From contig NZ_CBRF02000017.1 of the NCBI RefSeq assembly GCF_000470315.2, positions 1 to 64,000 of the forward strand: 64,000 nt of DNA. The letters are read 5' to 3'. Shown here piece after piece: positions 48,980 through 57,859 of this stretch. Position 1 is the first letter of the stretch. Each line of letters begins with the position of its first letter. The DNA is from Psychromonas sp. SP041. GTDB lineage: Bacteria > Pseudomonadota > Gammaproteobacteria > Enterobacterales > Psychromonadaceae. Below the pieces are notes generated by a model that did no database searches, was not told where the DNA came from, and was given only the letters and a program-made list of their open reading frames with translations. The position numbers and the translations under genes were made by a program.

Positions 48980-49640
48980 AGCATTCTCCTAATATAGGTT
49001 CAAATCTCATAAGATATTTAAACTAATTCAATATTAATAGTATTGTTTAGATAACATACAAAGCTTAATAGACAAGCTTCATTGATGCGAAAATCAATAA
49101 AGTTTAATATTTATTATCTTAATGCCATTGCGCCTCATTTCAGTGCGCTTTTATCATTTCTTAGTGCGTGATTAAGGATATATAGGGCTTAAAAGGTAAA
49201 AAATAAATATTACAGATCATAATGAAATATATGTGCCAACTTGTTGTTGCAGCTCTAATATGTTGATTTTAATTTATTTTCTGTACAGCAGTAACAACCC
49301 TAATTAATAGAGTCAGAGGATGTTGTATGGAATGATTAGGTAACCTTACCGATTAAAATTACTCGTGTCTTAATGATTTATGAGCGAATCGATATTTATG
49401 TAAGTGATTGTTTTATTTTGTTTTATTTTTAATATGATCATTAGCTTTTACAAAGTGATGTGTTTGACATTAGAGTCGATACCTTGCCCTTTCTAAATAT
49501 AAAAAATTGTATTTTTTATTTAATAAGACTTTATTATTGTTTTTTGGTCGAGAGGGGAGGGAAATGAGAGGCTATTATGTAGAGTCATAATTATCAAACT
49601 CTACTGAATCAAGTAGAGTTGATTTTTATGTGTGCATATT
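48980..49640. other. Non-coding region between dipeptidase and DUF2057 genes
   Basis: 660 AT-rich bases. Holds the promoter of the peptide operon and a hairpin at 49597-49620 (AACTCTACT/AGTAGAGTT) near the end of the DUF2057 gene. No coding frame worth reporting. Confidence 0.4.
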
Positions 49641-50237
49641 CTAATTAATACGAGCTTTAAATGCTGCACGAGTCTTTTCATCCGCTTTACTGTACCAATA
49701 ATCTAACATTTTACCTGCAACATCAGTTTCAGACTGGTTATCGGCAACGCTAATAATTGACGTCGGTTGCTTTAATGAAGCGAGTTGAGATGTTTGATTG
49801 TAAACACGCAGTTCTGAGATTAAGTCTCGATTAAATTGAATACCATTCTTGAGTAGCTTCCCTTGTTCAAATGATACTGTTTTACCATTACTATCTTTTA
49901 ATATGATGACAGGATTATTATTAAAGTCTGTACGTTCACTTTCCGTACGTAATTTAGGTAAGGTTATAAAGTAGTTGTTATCATGACCTTCAAAAGTAAG
50001 TAATATAATATCTGATGTAAAAAAAACATCTTCGCCAGCTGAGCGGTAACGATCCTCATAACGAAATGCTATCTGATTTTTACCATTCTCTAATAAGAGA
50101 GGATTCTCATTTTTTGATATTTCATTATTAACAATTTTAAGTTTAAGCTGAGAGGGGGTGTTTAAATGAATATCTGCTAATACTTTTGAGCTTAATAAAC
50201 TGACAATAATAATTGCAACAACATTCCATAACTTCAT
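49641..50237 (-). CDS. DUF2057 (YccT-like) periplasmic protein
   Basis: 198 residues with a signal peptide cleaved near VLAD (about 21-22). LKLKIVNNEIS, ENGKNQIAFRYEDRYR, FITLPKLRTESE and C-terminal MLDYWYSKADEKTRAAF match the DUF2057/YccT family. The E. coli member has been linked to curli control; that role is not shown here. Downstream of the porin on the same strand. Confidence 0.82.
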   Translation of the reverse strand: MKLWNVVAIIIVSLLSSKVLADIHLNTPSQLKLKIVNNEISKNENPLLLENGKNQIAFRYEDRYRSAGEDVFFTSDIILLTFEGHDNNYFITLPKLRTESERTDFNNNPVIILKDSNGKTVSFEQGKLLKNGIQFNRDLISELRVYNQTSQLASLKQPTSIISVADNQSETDVAGKMLDYWYSKADEKTRAAFKARIN

Positions 50238-50322
50238 ATTTAATTCTCGCTTTTATTGTTTTTAAAAATAGTAGTTTAAGTTAACTTAGATTAGATAAAT
50301 AGTTTTAATTGTTCTCATTAAA

Positions 50323-50345
50323 AAAGCACTCTTATTGAGTGCTTT
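50323..50345 (-). terminator. Rho-independent terminator of the porin gene
   Basis: AAAGCACTC pairs with GAGTGCTTT, loop TTATT, followed on the minus strand by a T6 run. It separates the porin from the DUF2057 gene. Confidence 0.85.
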
Positions 50346-50370
50346 ATAGATTTCTTTATCTTAATAAAAC

Positions 50371-51360
50371 TTAGAAACCGTAACGAGCACCTAACAACAA
50401 CTCATTTTCACGGTCACCAGTACTACTAGATGTATCATTATTTAATGCAATTTTATAACTACTAAAAACTGCAAAGTTACCAATATAATGAGCATATTCT
50501 AGTGAAACAAAATTTGTTTCTAATGATGCAATATCATCTGCAGAATAATAACTATAACCAATATTTAATATATTTGAGTTATCTTCACCAAAGTAATAAG
50601 CCGCAAATGCATCTGCCGCTACAAAATCAGAATCAGAAATACCATCAGCTGAAATATTACCTTGCATACCTGTTGCCGCTAAATAAATACTGCCTTTAGT
50701 GTATCTCGCTGCAAGTATGTAAGAGTTTGAGGTGTCAGTATCTTCAACATTTGTTGCATTACCATATTCTTGATCACTGCTAGTTACACCCGCAGCTAAT
50801 TCAACTTCAGGAGTAAGTTTATAAGCTGCCATCAAACCAAAACCATCGGCATTATTATTAGCATTTTGTGTTCCAGATGCTTGAAAAGTTAATGCATCAG
50901 TTTTATAAATGTAACGTAATGTGTTTTTTGAGCGGTCGGCCGATGTTTCAGTATTTTCGTTAATGTAACCACTATACGTTTCTGCTAAATCGGTAAAGTC
51001 TGTTAGGTAAGTAACAGCATTCTCTTGATGCCCATAAATAAGAGTGCCGAATTTAGTTTCACCACCCACGTAAAGGTGACGTGTATTTAAATTTGCTTCA
51101 TTATCATCTTCATTTTCTGTGATTTCGAATTCGTAGCGACCAAAAACAGTTAAATCTTCATTTAATTTATTTTTTCCATTTACATTTAAACGCACATTAG
51201 ATTCATCAGAATAATCACCATCTGTTAAATTACCGCCGACTTCAACTCGTCCACCGATATTAAATTCCTGGGTTTCATTTTTGTAAATAGTTGCAGCAGA
51301 AAGTGGAGCTGAAAGGATAGCACTAGATGTAATAGCAATTAGATATTTGTTGAATGTCAT
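50371..51360 (-). CDS. General porin (OmpU/OmpC-like)
   Basis: Outer-membrane beta barrel, about 329 residues, with signal peptide ending LSAATIY and a C-terminal Phe (ELLLGARYGF). EFNIGGRVEVGG, RLNVNGKNKLNEDLTVFGRYEF (split), and GTLIYGHQENA are gram-negative porin stretches; acidic residues are abundant, as in marine bacteria. The ATG at 51360 is better spaced (eight bases) from AAGGA than the ATG at 51366. Confidence 0.9.
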   Translation of the reverse strand: MTFNKYLIAITSSAILSAPLSAATIYKNETQEFNIGGRVEVGGNLTDGDYSDESNVRLNVNGKNKLNEDLTVFGRYEFEITENEDDNEANLNTRHLYVGGETKFGTLIYGHQENAVTYLTDFTDLAETYSGYINENTETSADRSKNTLRYIYKTDALTFQASGTQNANNNADGFGLMAAYKLTPEVELAAGVTSSDQEYGNATNVEDTDTSNSYILAARYTKGSIYLAATGMQGNISADGISDSDFVAADAFAAYYFGEDNSNILNIGYSYYSADDIASLETNFVSLEYAHYIGNFAVFSSYKIALNNDTSSSTGDRENELLLGARYGF

Positions 51361-51366
51361 ATTCAT

Positions 51367-52022
51367 TTTCCTTTATTTAGAATTATTTAAAAATTGTAAT
51401 AATTAAATTATTTTTTAGGTAAGTGCTGAAATAATAAAAATTACTTCAGCTAAAATGCAGACAATCCGTGTCTTTTAAATTACGTAGACCAATCTATATA
51501 GTTTTCTGATCAACTTCATGAAAAAATAACAAATAAGTGACAAAAGGAGATCTAAGTCACATTTACAGAGTTACAAATTGGAATTTTTAAATTTAATGTA
51601 CAAAAAAAGACTTGTTTTTTATTGCTATAAATTAATTGATTGTGACTTTTAGGGGGTTTATTCTGGAGGTATATTTTAAATCGTTAGTGATTTTATAATG
51701 GATTGATCATTCTTGTTGATCCTTATTAAACATCACTTTTTTACATAATATTTATCTGATGTACTTTTAATAGGCTATTTTTATTAAAATAAGTAATTAA
51801 CTTGTTAGATCTGCCTCTTTCTTCCTAGAATATGTTCACTTCACTACTTGCTGAATTTGCCACGTTGAATGGTAACGGGTATATCTATAAATACTGAAAT
51901 TATTTTAAACTAATCAATGAATATTTAGTCATTTTTAGTCACATTATCAAAAAAACAACTAACTTTTATATGCTAAAAGAGGTATCTTTATGTCCAAGTA
52001 TTAACCAATAAAGTATGATTCG
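51367..52022. other. Divergent control region porin / diguanylate cyclase
   Basis: 650 bases with no gene. A CRP-like site lies at 51548-51563 on the minus strand. Long leader before the porin may serve small-RNA or OmpR-type control, but no specific site is recognised. Confidence 0.4.
51548..51563. promoter_or_regulatory. CRP-like site upstream of the porin
   Basis: On the minus strand TGTGACTTAGATCTCC agrees with the CRP palindrome at 12 of 16 positions with a perfect TGTGA half. About 190 bp before the porin start. Confidence 0.35.
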
Positions 52023-53672
52023 ATGAAGACACTGTTAGATCACATGGCGCCATCGCGTATTTCCACTAAATTATCTATTTATGTTTCGGCGTTTATTGTT
52101 GTGGCTTTCACATTGTTGCAAATTTACAACTTTCTAATCATTAAGTCTGAAATAAAAAATCAAATTAATAAAGAGCAATATACAAAAGCTAAATTTATCG
52201 CTAAAGATATAAAGAATAAAATTGATAAGCGAACAAAATTTTTAGTAGCTCTAGCAGATTTAATTCCTCCTGAGCAAATGCAGTCCGAAGATTTTTTAAC
52301 CGAAAAAATCAAAGAGCACATTGCTTTTACTAATTTTTTTCCGCAAGGATTCGCTGTTATAAATCCAACTGGGAAAGGTGTTATAGCTGAATACCCTGTC
52401 ATTCCAAGTAGAAAAAGTTTAGATCTTTCAAATAGAGAATGGTTAATAAATGCTAAAAATAGCCAACATATTATTATTAGTTCACCTTTTCGTTCTGAGG
52501 TCACTGATGAAGTGCTTGTTGTCATTGCAAAAGCATTAAGAGATAAAAGCGGTCGAGTATTAGGGATCCTAGAAGCGCCTATTTTTTTGAATCGTCCTGG
52601 GTTTATGGAATATATTTTTGACCATGATTACAACGAGACAAGCGATACATTAGTGATATCAAGAGCGAGTCAGATTTTTTTAGCTTCCAGTACTCCAAGC
52701 TTAGTATTTAAAAGCATTCCTAAAAGAGGAGAGGTTGTCTTCTATGATCAGGTTATGGACGGCTTTAATGGGGTTGGTGATACTGTGAATGCCTCGGGTG
52801 ATGAAGTGTTGGCGGCAGCCGCTAATATTAGCTTCTTGAATTGGTTTGTTATTGTAAGAACGCCTGTCGATAAAGTTTATCAAACCATAAATGAAAGCTT
52901 AGAAGCTTCTATTATCAGTGGCGTGATTGTTAGCTTCGCTGTTTTCCTAGCGATTACCTTTTTTCTATTCTTCTTTTTTAACCCCTTAAAGGAAGCAGCA
53001 GAGTCCGTTAGAGAAATGGTATTAAAAAAGCAACCACTCAAGCATATAGAAGGTTATAAAAACGATGAAATAGGGGATTTGATTGTAGGTTTTAATGCCG
53101 TTATAGATATGGTGAATGAGCGTCGAGATAAACTTGAAAAATCTAATGCTACACTTGAATCATTATCTCAAATAGATGATTTAACTGGCGTGTTTAATAG
53201 AAGGTGGTTAGATCATACGCTTAACCAACTCTGGCAGGTCAAAACTCGTAGCCAAGAGCCATTAACTTTACTACTCATTGATATAGATGAGTTTAAGAAA
53301 TTTAATGATACTTATGGGCATATTGCGGGTGATGAGTGTTTAAGAAAAGTAGCTGAGAATATACAAAAATCAATTAATAGACCGACTGATTTTTTTGCTC
53401 GTTATGGTGGAGAAGAATTTGTTATTTTATTAGAAGGTGACTTGGTCGAAGGTTTTGCTGTTGCCGAGAAAACAAGACAAGCTGTTAATAATTTACAAAT
53501 AACCCATAGTGAATCTCCTTATAACCATGTGACTATTAGTTTAGGTGTTTCATCTGTTATTCCGCAACTCAATACTGATTCTGTCGAGTTAGTTAAACAA
53601 GCGGACCTTGCTTTATACCAAAGCAAGAGACGCGGTAAGAATCGATATGAATGTTATCAACATAAAGAGTAA
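52023..53672 (+). CDS. Diguanylate cyclase with periplasmic Cache-type sensor
   Basis: 549 residues: membrane helix (about 18-38), periplasmic sensor of Cache type (about 40-295, with LDLSNREWLINA and ISSPFRSEVTDEVLVVIAKA, split), second helix (about 298-323), HAMP-like linker, GGDEF domain (about 385-545). Active motif GGEEF at 462-466 is intact, and an inhibitory site RPTD lies at 453-456, five residues before it, so product feedback is likely. Makes c-di-GMP. Ligand unknown. Confidence 0.92.
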   Translation: MKTLLDHMAPSRISTKLSIYVSAFIVVAFTLLQIYNFLIIKSEIKNQINKEQYTKAKFIAKDIKNKIDKRTKFLVALADLIPPEQMQSEDFLTEKIKEHIAFTNFFPQGFAVINPTGKGVIAEYPVIPSRKSLDLSNREWLINAKNSQHIIISSPFRSEVTDEVLVVIAKALRDKSGRVLGILEAPIFLNRPGFMEYIFDHDYNETSDTLVISRASQIFLASSTPSLVFKSIPKRGEVVFYDQVMDGFNGVGDTVNASGDEVLAAAANISFLNWFVIVRTPVDKVYQTINESLEASIISGVIVSFAVFLAITFFLFFFFNPLKEAAESVREMVLKKQPLKHIEGYKNDEIGDLIVGFNAVIDMVNERRDKLEKSNATLESLSQIDDLTGVFNRRWLDHTLNQLWQVKTRSQEPLTLLLIDIDEFKKFNDTYGHIAGDECLRKVAENIQKSINRPTDFFARYGGEEFVILLEGDLVEGFAVAEKTRQAVNNLQITHSESPYNHVTISLGVSSVIPQLNTDSVELVKQADLALYQSKRRGKNRYECYQHKE

Positions 53673-53693
53673 ACGCAGTAACCGTTAGGTTTG

Positions 53694-54548
53694 TTATGCT
53701 TTGAACCAATCAATATAAAAGCTAGGCTTAACTGAAAATTCATCGCATAAGTTAACAATACTTTTTTCGTCACTAATCGTATTAGTATGGATGCCAGAGG
53801 TGATGAATAAACTACTGATATTAGCACCATTTGCCCCTGCAATATCGTGCTCTAAGCTATCGCCTACCGCGATAGCATTATCCCAACCGCCTACCAATTC
53901 TTTACACATTGCATAAATTTCTTTCTGTGGTTTTCCGTGCCAATGTACAATCCCTCCCATTTTTTGGTAAGCATTTGCTATTGCACCCGGGCAGATTTTT
54001 AAGGTTCCTTCTGGTGTCATAGCAACGAGATCAGGATTACTGACAACTAGTTCAAAATTATGTTGATAAGCGAACGTTAAGTCATCCATATAAGCATCAA
54101 CATGACCACGATCAACGCCACAACATAAAATAAATGAAGCTTCATCTCGTGTCGATTCTGTTAACCCGCAATCATCAATTACGCTGTGGTCGTTATCCCA
54201 GGTAAAATGTAGCGCTTGCTTACCTAAGTGCTTAAACTTTCCTGACGCGAAATTTTGACGCATATGATCGCCTGATGTTAATACATCTAAATACAAATCT
54301 CGGGTAATACCGGAATCTGCTAAACGCTGGTAGGAGAATCTGCCTGTTTTACCACTGTTAGATAAGATGACGACTTTTTTGTTATGTGACTTTAAAAAGG
54401 TTAATGCTTCTATTGCTTCTGGAAAAGCATTTCCACCGTTATGTAATACACCCCATTGATCTAAGATAAAGGTGTCAAAACTATCAATTATATCTTTAAG
54501 GCCATTAATCATTTTCACTGGATTGGTTCCTCTTGTTGCGAGAGTCAT
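53694..54548 (-). CDS. HAD-superfamily IIA hydrolase (TIGR01459-like)
   Basis: 284 residues. Nucleophile motif FILDQWGVLHNG, motif II VILSNSGKT, cap region with DVLTSGDHMRQN, and motif III/IV HGKPQKEIY...AVGDSLEHDIAGANGA. The second Asp of DxD is Trp, usual for this subgroup. Substrate unknown. A GTG at 54518 has AAGAGGA nine bases upstream and is a better-supported start than the ATG at 54548. Confidence 0.85.
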   Translation of the reverse strand: MTLATRGTNPVKMINGLKDIIDSFDTFILDQWGVLHNGGNAFPEAIEALTFLKSHNKKVVILSNSGKTGRFSYQRLADSGITRDLYLDVLTSGDHMRQNFASGKFKHLGKQALHFTWDNDHSVIDDCGLTESTRDEASFILCCGVDRGHVDAYMDDLTFAYQHNFELVVSNPDLVAMTPEGTLKICPGAIANAYQKMGGIVHWHGKPQKEIYAMCKELVGGWDNAIAVGDSLEHDIAGANGANISSLFITSGIHTNTISDEKSIVNLCDEFSVKPSFYIDWFKA

Positions 54549-55082
54549 TTAGGAAACTATAGAGCCGTTATTATATACAATTTACGCTAAAGGATGGTGG
54601 AATAGTTATGAGTTATTTATGTCATAGAGTACACCCGTTTTATTCTTTTCAGTGGAAGATAATAACTTCCATATTAGGATAAATTATTGCCTAAAAACAC
54701 ATTAAGGTTAGAGGGAGAATTAAACGGTATTATTTCAGTTTATTCGTTGTTTTTAAGTGAAAATTTATTCATTAAGATTGGAAGTAAATTATAGGAGAGG
54801 AATCTAATTGATAGAAAAGAACAGGAAATGATCAGTATTTAAAAATATTGATTATTTATAGGTTTTTTATTGTTTTCTGTTTTAAGTTAATGAATTTAAA
54901 TATAATATTTTTATTTTGAGGGTTAAAAATAAGGCATATTATGATCAGGGAAAACCTTGTTTTGGTAACATTATTTAAAATAAACTGATCTAAAGCAAAC
55001 GAGCACCGTAAAATTATTTGAACATTGCAATACAGCACAGCTTGAATATTAAAATATAACTAACCCTAAAAAGGAAAATTTT
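54549..55082. other. Non-coding region between HAD hydrolase and fasciclin genes
   Basis: 530 very AT-rich bases between divergent genes. One short inverted repeat (TGGAAG/CTTCCA near 54653). No gene or known RNA seen. Confidence 0.4.
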
Positions 55083-55580
55083 ATGTTAAAGAAATTCATC
55101 TCAGCAGTATCGATTATCGTTGTTAGTTTTACGTTTACTTCCGTTGCACATGCAGAGCATCATGGAGTTCATAAAGATATCGTTGATGTTGCTGCAGAAA
55201 ATGGTTCTTTCACCACACTCGTCGCGGCATTGAAAGCGGGTGGGTTAGTTGAAACACTTAAAGGAAAAGGTCCTTTCACTGTATTTGCTCCAACTGATGA
55301 AGCGTTTGCCAAGTTACCAGAAGGTACGGTAGAAATGCTACTAAAACCTGAGAATAAAGATAAGTTAGTCGCTGTATTAACTTACCATGTAGTGGCTGGA
55401 AAAGTAACGGCATCTGACGTTGTTAAAATGGATAGCGGTACCACTGTCCAAGGACAAAAAGTCATGATTAAAGTAGAAGATGATAAGGTGATGGTAAACG
55501 ATGCACACGTCATTAAAGCTGATGTAGAAGTAAGTAATGGTGTGATACACGTTATTGATAAAGTTTTGTTGCCTAAGTAG
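55083..55580 (+). CDS. Secreted fasciclin-domain protein
   Basis: 165 residues: signal peptide ending AHAEHH (about residue 22), then one FAS1 domain with the H1 box [14 protein letters not shown], central YHVV and H2 box [16 protein letters not shown]1 proteins act in adhesion or envelope interactions; the precise role here is unknown. AAGGA lies before the ATG; a terminator follows. Confidence 0.93.
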   Translation: MLKKFISAVSIIVVSFTFTSVAHAEHHGVHKDIVDVAAENGSFTTLVAALKAGGLVETLKGKGPFTVFAPTDEAFAKLPEGTVEMLLKPENKDKLVAVLTYHVVAGKVTASDVVKMDSGTTVQGQKVMIKVEDDKVMVNDAHVIKADVEVSNGVIHVIDKVLLPK

Positions 55581-55649
55581 TTTTTATAAAAATTCTATAC
55601 ATTACCGTTTCGTTTATGCTCATTTAATGAGGTTTTGTACATAATAATT

Positions 55650-55683
55650 AAAAGGGAATAGTTTACAAACTACTCCCTTTTTT
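55650..55683 (+). terminator. Terminator of the fasciclin gene
   Basis: AAAAGGGAATAGTTT pairs with 55668-55682 with one mismatch, loop ACA, T run at the end. Confidence 0.8.
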
Positions 55684-55908
55684 ATTGTTTTCATTCTGAG
55701 CAAGTCTTTATTCTTAAACCCAATAAAATTGCCTAACGTTATATTAGGAATTTCAATAACAGTTATCTCATCTATTTATATCAATTGATTAACCTTAAGA
55801 GCATACTGAATTGTTGCGCATTATTTTTTAGCTCAACCGCGTCCACTCAGTCATTAAGTTGCCTCAAATTAATTTTAATTTAAAGGTTACTTCAAAAAGG
55901 AAAATATC
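55684..55908. other. Intergenic region upstream of the Lys-rich small gene
   Basis: With the fasciclin terminator this makes about 330 bases without a gene. It must hold the promoter for the small gene; no motif stands out. Confidence 0.3.
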
Positions 55909-56025
55909 ATGAGTAAAGGCCAAGACAGTAAAAAAGCGACTAAAAAGAAACCACTTTTAACTGCAAAAGAAAAGAAAGCGGCAAAAGCCGCTAAAAAGCC
56001 AGCCAGTGCTTTTTTAGCTAATTAA
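55909..56025 (+). CDS. Small Lys/Ala-rich basic protein, 38 residues
   Basis: ATG with AAGGA seven bases upstream, stop TAA at 56023-56025, own terminator at 56120. The protein begins MSKGQDSKKATKKKP and continues LLTAKEKKAAKAAKKP; 15 of 38 residues are Lys. Similar tiny MSKGQDSKK proteins are, to my recollection, widespread in marine gammaproteobacteria, function unknown. A nucleic-acid or ribosome association is only a guess from charge. Confidence 0.75.
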   Translation: MSKGQDSKKATKKKPLLTAKEKKAAKAAKKPASAFLAN

Positions 56026-56119
56026 GTTAAACATTGTTGTATCTGAATAAATAAAATCGAATGAATAACTTATGTGCTTTTTGTAAGGCTTAGGTCATCA
56101 CTAGTCTGACTAATATCGA

Positions 56120-56150
56120 AGGCCATCGTTTCATTCGATGGTCTTTTTAA
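56120..56150 (+). terminator. Terminator of the Lys-rich small gene
   Basis: AAGGCCATCG pairs with CGATGGTCTT (one G-U), loop TTTCATT, then T5. Confidence 0.8.
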
Positions 56151-56180
56151 TAAAGCTTTGTTAGTGAAATGAAAACTATT

Positions 56181-56260
56181 CTATTAACCTATTAACCTAT
56201 TAACCTATTAACCTATTAACCTATTAACCTATTAACCTATTAACCTATTAACCTATTAAC
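56181..56260. repeat. Ten perfect tandem copies of the octamer CTATTAAC
   Basis: Eighty bases made of ten identical 8-bp units, bordered by partial units (CTATT before, CTATAATCTATTAATTAATAG after). It lies between convergent genes, outside any coding frame. Copy number of such arrays usually varies between strains. Confidence 0.95.
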
Positions 56261-56351
56261 CTATAATCTATTAATTAATAGATAAAAACCTTACTAACAA
56301 AGTCTCTTATTGATAAACCTTTATTAACAGTAAATCACTCATTATCTCTGT

Positions 56352-57281
56352 TTACACTTTGTTATTTTCACGACACTTCATAATGTATAGCGCGGTCATT
56401 AAATCAAGATGAGCACCGCCACCGTTTTTAAATAACGTGATCTCTTTATCCGTTTTACGTCCGCTATCACCATTACATAGTTGGTAGAAGTCAGCGATAA
56501 CAGCATGTTCATTGATAACACCTTGTTTAATTGGGATAGCTAACTCACCTATATCGTGAATGGCCGTTTCTCTGGCATCAACAAAAATACGTGATTTTAC
56601 GAGTAGTGCATCATCAGCTTCTCTCATGTCTGGACGGTATGCACCAATTAAATCAACATGAGTTCCTTCCTTAATCCACTTACCTTTAATGAAAGATTCG
56701 GTCGACATAGTAGAAGATGAAACAATGTCTGCATCACTCAATGCTTCAGAAAGATCTTGGACAGCTACAGCCCCTTTTTCTTTAGCGAGTTTCTGTGCTT
56801 TTTCAAAAGTACGATTCCAAATAATCACTTTTTCTAAATTAGGAAACAAAGCTCGATAAGCATCAATGATTGACGATGCAACGGCGCCAGCGCCAATAAC
56901 GGTTAACACTTTACTATCAGGTCTTGCTAATAACTTTGCTGCAAATACAGAGTCGCCAGCCGTTTTCCATTTAGTGACTAACTTGCCATCAATAATAGCG
57001 AGAGGGATGCCAGTTTGATCATCAAATAGAGTAAAGATTGAATTAACACTTGGAATAGGCGTTGGTAATTTTGCGTTATTTGGAAATATAGTCGCCGTTT
57101 TAACCCCTATTCCTTTATTTTTTATCCATGCTGCACGACTCAATAACGCATTTTCATCATGTTTAAATAGAATGTCATCTATGTCTGCTCGAGGTGCTTT
57201 ATGTCCTTCATGGAACGCTGTGCAAAGCGCTGTCCATGATAATTTACTTTCAATATCTTGTGCATTAATAAATGGAAGCAT
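56352..57281 (-). CDS. Ornithine cyclodeaminase/mu-crystallin family protein
   Basis: 309 residues. NAD-binding Rossmann motif TVIGAGAVASS (residues 127-137), Lys61 in GVKTATIFPNN (substrate side) and IDGKLVTKWKTAGDS, where the family usually has Arg (RTxA) but this protein has Lys106. Members include ornithine cyclodeaminase, alanine dehydrogenase and pyrroline-2-carboxylate reductase; which reaction applies is not clear. Monocistronic. Confidence 0.85.
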   Translation of the reverse strand: MLPFINAQDIESKLSWTALCTAFHEGHKAPRADIDDILFKHDENALLSRAAWIKNKGIGVKTATIFPNNAKLPTPIPSVNSIFTLFDDQTGIPLAIIDGKLVTKWKTAGDSVFAAKLLARPDSKVLTVIGAGAVASSIIDAYRALFPNLEKVIIWNRTFEKAQKLAKEKGAVAVQDLSEALSDADIVSSSTMSTESFIKGKWIKEGTHVDLIGAYRPDMREADDALLVKSRIFVDARETAIHDIGELAIPIKQGVINEHAVIADFYQLCNGDSGRKTDKEITLFKNGGGAHLDLMTALYIMKCRENNKV

Positions 57282-57790
57282 GGTAAATGAATTCCTTAAG
57301 TTAGATTAAGTTAAATGAGGTCAAATTAAATTGATGTATGACGTGTCACCTTTTTTGTTTTTACTCTCGATTTTCTGATATAGATACTTTAGAAAATCAT
57401 TTTCTATTAATGAGTTATATCATTAATCTCGTTTTTAATCTTGTCTCTTGGTATTTTAGGAAGTTACTATCATCGCTTTCTAGGTGTGTTGTACGTGGTG
57501 TTTAAGTTGTATTGGTTACCAAAGCCATTACAGGAGGTTGCTCTTTAGTTTTTATTTAATTAAAGCTAGTGGTATATTTTTATGTTTACGAATTTTTAAT
57601 TGGGGGAAGGGCTGTTAATATTAACTCTGATAAATAGCTGATCTATTTTACTTGCTAAAAAATTAACTTCTTTGTTGTAAATTTTGTAAAAGGAAACAAT
57701 CATTTACTTCAATTTATACCTCGAATTAAATTTTTTATGCGTCAAATTTAGATCACATACTTAACGTAATTGGTATCAGTATAAATAAAA
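57282..57790. other. Non-coding region with a solitary IS-like end
   Basis: About 500 bases with no gene. It includes the IS630-like terminal sequence at 57748-57776, next to the AsmA terminator. Confidence 0.4.
57748..57776 (+). repeat. Solitary IS630-like terminal sequence
   Basis: Matches the right end of the IS at 1194-1222 at 25 of 29 positions, including TTAGATCACATA and TTGGTAT/ATGGTAT. No transposase or partner end is seen nearby. Likely remnant of a related IS or one end of a small non-autonomous element. Confidence 0.65.
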
Positions 57791-57824
57791 AAATAGCTGA
57801 TACAGTTTTCTGAATCAGCTATTT
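57791..57824 (-). terminator. Terminator of the AsmA-family gene
   Basis: AAATAGCTGAT pairs with ATCAGCTATTT (57814-57824); on the minus strand T7 follows. 36 bp past the stop. Confidence 0.8.
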
Positions 57825-57859
57825 ATTATTTTATTTTTAAGTGGTTAAATAAACGTTAT

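Noticed and set aside
52160-52525. 121-codon frame on the minus strand inside the diguanylate cyclase gene
   Set aside because: Shadow of a well-supported gene with intact Cache and GGDEF sequence; no independent support.
56181-56260. CRISPR array
   Set aside because: The repeats are 8 bp, directly adjacent, and have no spacers; no cas genes are in the window.
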